Below the pieces are notes generated by a model. It was not told the origin of the DNA. It saw only the letters and a list, made by a program, of their open reading frames with translations, and ran no database searches. From the NCBI GenBank assembly GCA_002482845.1, contig DLGT01000124.1, forward strand, positions 31,994 through 95,993: a DNA stretch of 64,000 nucleotides, written 5' to 3'. This document shows, in pieces, positions 61,540 to 64,000 of the stretch. Source of the stretch: Saprospiraceae bacterium UBA7687. Its GTDB lineage: Bacteria > Bacteroidota > Bacteroidia > Chitinophagales > Saprospiraceae. The position numbers and the translations under genes are program-made. The number at the start of each line of letters is the position of its first letter. Positions within the stretch are counted from its first letter, which is position 1.

Positions 61540-61995
61540 ATGAAAATTTTACTTTTTTGTATTTTTCTTAGTCTGTTCAAATCATTCAGTTTTGTTTATG
61601 GACAAGATACCATTAAATTAGAGAAAAAACCTAAAATTATATTGCATAGTTGGTATCCAGAATTCAAGGAATTTCCTAAACTTAAAATTGGTAAGAGTAA
61701 AGTACTTTTCTCAAAAATTCCTATGTTTGAAAAGTTACCTATTCGTAATAATGACATTAATTTAGAAACTTCAAACAATCAAGTAAAGATTGAAGAAACG
61801 GAAAAAACAAATCAATATATAGTTACCGTAAATTCGACTGAGGAGACACATGTCGGATTTGAGCTATGGTTAGATTTGGAATGTAATGTTATACTGATTA
61901 AACAAAAAGGCAGATGGAAAAATATAAGAGAATTATTTCCAACTAAAGAAAACAGGATATTAATTGATACAATTAAGTTAGAACTTGTAAAATAG
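61540..61995 (+). CDS. Small exported protein, unknown function
   Basis: 151 residues from the ATG at 61540, with signal peptide (ILLFCIFLSLFKSFSFVYGQ). The mature part is polar, with WYPEFKEFPKLKIGKSKV, a middle strand part and LWLDLECNVILIKQKGRWKNI at the end. No family recognised. It stands in the accessory region after the DUF6934 unit, with an AT-rich leader of about 90 bp. Confidence 0.6.
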   Translation: MKILLFCIFLSLFKSFSFVYGQDTIKLEKKPKIILHSWYPEFKEFPKLKIGKSKVLFSKIPMFEKLPIRNNDINLETSNNQVKIEETEKTNQYIVTVNSTEETHVGFELWLDLECNVILIKQKGRWKNIRELFPTKENRILIDTIKLELVK

Positions 61996-62153
61996 ACTTT
62001 GAATGTTTTCAACTCCTTTTTACATCCTACCTGAAAAGATTGATTGAGCAGAAAATGATTGAATGAATCCTTTCACTTACATTTTCTATGATTAGTTTGG
62101 AAAAGCCGTAAGTGTGTCGTAGGTTTGTTGTGGAAACAAGTAAATTATGTATC

Positions 62154-62819
62154 ATGAAAATTATCAAAGTGGAAACAAAAAAAGTTAAGTATTTAATTCT
62201 TTTTATGGTTTTAGGTGTTTTTCAATCACTTTTTTCACAAGATCATAAAAAATTTAGCCTGACCATAGAGTATTCCCCTAATTACTCAAGGTTAACTAAT
62301 GAAGTTGTAAACGAAAGATTCAAACTTAGTCACAACGCCTTGCTAAGAATGAGTTATCTTTCCAATGGAAAAATTAAACCAACAATTGGCTTAGGATTCT
62401 TAAATACAGGTGAGCTAGAAAGGTCCGATTTTGGCGGTCAACTTGGAATTGAAACCATCAAGTTCGTGCACAATTACAACTATTTATATGTACCAATTGG
62501 GGCAAAAATCAGTTTAGGTCAGTTTTATGTTCTTCCGGAAATAGGGCTGGGAATCAATATCTCAAATAAGACCAAACAGATTACCGAGTTTACAAATGGT
62601 GATATTGAAAAAGAAACGATAGACATACAACTTATTGCAGGTGAATTCAATAATTTGAGCATTCCAATTTCATTATCAGTTGGAACGGATTTCAAGATAG
62701 CAAGTAAATCTTTCTCAACAGGAATTAAAGGATATTATGGATTAAATCAAGTAGTTAAGGATGTGCCCAGAGATAACCATTATTTTGGAATTGGATTAAT
62801 AATAGCAATGAACCTTTAA
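62154..62819 (+). CDS. Outer-membrane beta-barrel protein
   Basis: 221 residues, signal peptide (YLILFMVLGVFQSLFSQ). Strand pattern FSLTIEYSPNYSRLTNE, PTIGLGFLNTGE, LYVPIGAKISLGQFYVLPEIGLGINI (shortened VPIGAKISLGQFYVLPEIGL), FSTGIKGYYGLNQV and HYFGIGLIIAMNL is typical of a small PorT/OmpW-like barrel. Function unknown. The track start at 62112 lies before the signal; the ATG at 62154 is better. Confidence 0.7.
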   Translation: MKIIKVETKKVKYLILFMVLGVFQSLFSQDHKKFSLTIEYSPNYSRLTNEVVNERFKLSHNALLRMSYLSNGKIKPTIGLGFLNTGELERSDFGGQLGIETIKFVHNYNYLYVPIGAKISLGQFYVLPEIGLGINISNKTKQITEFTNGDIEKETIDIQLIAGEFNNLSIPISLSVGTDFKIASKSFSTGIKGYYGLNQVVKDVPRDNHYFGIGLIIAMNL

Positions 62820-62931
62820 GTGAATGTGCAACATAAGAGCAGATTAGTAGCAATATCTCCTTAGCAGTCCTTACTTTTGTCATTGCTGATAGGTGTCATT
62901 AAACGAATATTAAAAGTGTAGATATTTTATT

Positions 62932-63561
62932 TTGCAAAACAAGTCAATAGTTGATTACATTCCATTCATAGGCATCATTATTTTTGTAGCCCTTTATATT
63001 TATACTTCCACGTTATATCCAGGTGGCTCACAGGCTGATCTTCAGTCAGTAGGTTATGATTGGATACATAATTATTGGTGTAACTTGATGAATGATCAAG
63101 CCATGAATGGGCAGTCAAATCCTGCCAAACCTTTTGCAGTAGATGCGATGGTCATTTTGTGTTTAAGTTTGTTGGTATTTTTTATGCAGTTTGCTTTAGT
63201 TTTTGAAGGTGGTAAGACATGGGGTCAAATCATTAAATGGAATGCGATACTGTCCATGTCATTTGCAATGTTGATGTTTACTGCCTATCATGATGTTATG
63301 ACGATGTTGTCCAGTATATTTGGATTATTTGTGGTGATAGGTATCATTAGAGCAGTTTATAAAAGCAACTTGACGATCTATAAAATCGGTGGGTTCTTAT
63401 GTTTGGTGCTTTTAGGTATCAATAACTATATCTACTATTCTCTTGATGGTATAGGCGTTTTACCATTGGTACAGAAAATAACTTTTGTAGTTGTTTTAAT
63501 ATGGATACTTGGTTTGAATTTTGAGATGGTAGAGATGAAAAGAAATAAAAATATCGGTTGA
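62932..63561 (+). CDS. DUF998-like multi-pass membrane protein
   Basis: 209 residues with about six helices. YPGGSQADLQSVGYDWIHNYWCNLMN and NGQSNPAKPFAVDAMVILC (both split here for length: YPGGSQADLQSVGYDWIHNY, then WCNLM) resemble DUF998-like proteins, which are often close to lipid or isoprenoid genes. Start is a TTG that lies within a TATTTTG promoter-like motif. The family is unproven. It is the last gene before the ypdA-like gene. Confidence 0.6.
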   Translation: MQNKSIVDYIPFIGIIIFVALYIYTSTLYPGGSQADLQSVGYDWIHNYWCNLMNDQAMNGQSNPAKPFAVDAMVILCLSLLVFFMQFALVFEGGKTWGQIIKWNAILSMSFAMLMFTAYHDVMTMLSSIFGLFVVIGIIRAVYKSNLTIYKIGGFLCLVLLGINNYIYYSLDGIGVLPLVQKITFVVVLIWILGLNFEMVEMKRNKNIG

Positions 63562-63703
63562 AAAGAACAAGTCTTATTTGATATATTTGACAATTTTTTA
63601 AACTATTGAATATACAAATACATTGTATTCTCAAAACCTTATTTCCATTCGACTAGTTATTAACTATGGCATTGTGTATGTGCCATTTTAAATCACTATT
63701 CCC

Positions 63704-64000
63704 TTGGAAACAGAAAAATATGATGTCGTCATTATCGGGGCAGGACCAATAGGTCTTACATGTGGTATCGAAGCACAAAAAGCAGGATTATCTTATGTCA
63801 TCATTGAAAAAGGATGTATGGTCAATTCTATCTACCATTATCCTAGTAATATGACTTTTTTTTCTACCTCTGACAAACTAGAAATCGGTGATGTCCCTTT
63901 TATCTCACACCAACCGAAACCTAATCGCCAAGAAGCTCTTGAGTATTATCGCAGAGTTTGTAGTAGCTGGAAATTACATGTGCGTTTGTACGAAAAAGTG
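63704..64000 (+). CDS. ypdA: YpdA-family bacillithiol disulfide reductase (partial, cut by window end)
   Basis: 99 residues from a TTG, open to the window end. The FAD-binding fold DVVIIGAGPIGLTCGIEAQK, EKGCMVNSIYHYPSNMTFFS (family segment) and EYYRRVC match YpdA, the putative NADPH-dependent reductase of bacillithiol disulfide. It is the third bacillithiol-linked gene of this window and agrees with ytxJ and the YfiT-like protein. The rest of the protein lies beyond position 64000. Confidence 0.85.
   Translation, partial: METEKYDVVIIGAGPIGLTCGIEAQKAGLSYVIIEKGCMVNSIYHYPSNMTFFSTSDKLEIGDVPFISHQPKPNRQEALEYYRRVCSSWKLHVRLYEKV

Overview
The window reads as a contiguous piece of a low-GC Bacteroidota chromosome. 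The sequence signs are a type IX secretion PorP/SprF protein, a TamL-type BamA-family lipoprotein, DUF5777 and other single beta-barrels, a TonB-dependent receptor with a carboxypeptidase-like N-terminal domain, a LytS/LytTR pair, bacillithiol-linked genes, and promoters of the Bacteroidota form (TTG about 18 bases upstream of TAnnTTTG). A Saprospiria or Cytophagia-like heterotroph is a guess; no rRNA or ribosomal protein is present to place it. | Layout. 0-13.4 kb: a three-gene minus-strand unit (tiny lipoprotein, ytxJ, mnmD), mpl, a nuclease-like protein, a bacillithiol S-transferase, a subtilase with a very large insertion, a beta-barrel, a RecQ helicase, a glycosyltransferase, and a minus-strand group (FMN reductase, pirin, Crp/Fnr regulator, frameshifted barrel). 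13.6-20.8 kb: a helicase-like protein that appears to have lost its ATPase motifs, followed by an HsdR-N-type nuclease-fold protein, then trmH, tamL and a secreted superoxide dismutase with an extra C-terminal domain. 20.9-33.4 kb: HMG-CoA lyase, transporter, barrels, PorP/SprF, RhlE-type RNA helicase, pentapeptide protein, SQR-like flavoprotein and a large secreted PKD/glycosidase-like protein. 33.4-40.1 kb: zinc-finger protein, K+ channel with a zinc ribbon, a GNAT remnant, and a run encoding two haem-binding lipoproteins, an OB-fold protein, YceI and DUF5777. 40-46.6 kb: metallo-hydrolase, cytochrome b561-like protein, two-component pair and TonB receptor. 46.8-50.1 kb: a divergent group that looks like tocopherol/prenylquinol chemistry: a fused phytol-kinase/DUF92 (VTE5-VTE6-like) membrane protein, a methyltransferase and a homogentisate-phytyltransferase-like UbiA enzyme. 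50.3-57.6 kb: CNNM/CorC exporter between repeats, a TlpA-like operon, rsmE, rseP, hscB. 57.6-63.6 kb: tRNA-Leu(CAA), then an accessory stretch with a toxin-antitoxin pair, a 21-bp-periodic array, a macro-domain protein, DUF2199, a DUF6934 two-gene unit and unknown exported proteins. The window ends inside a ypdA-like bacillithiol disulfide reductase. | The most unusual signals are (1) a roughly 500-bp array at 58.6-59.1 kb that keeps an exact 21-bp period through about 23 units while the unit sequence drifts and changes halfway, (2) the vitamin-E-like cluster in a genome with no visible photosynthesis genes, (3) two families of small dispersed palindromic elements (a roughly 130-bp MITE-like element in three copies, and a 45-bp REP-like palindrome in two copies flanking one gene), and (4) short-period tracts placed at stop codons. 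Functions are read from sequence motifs and family memory only; no database search was possible.
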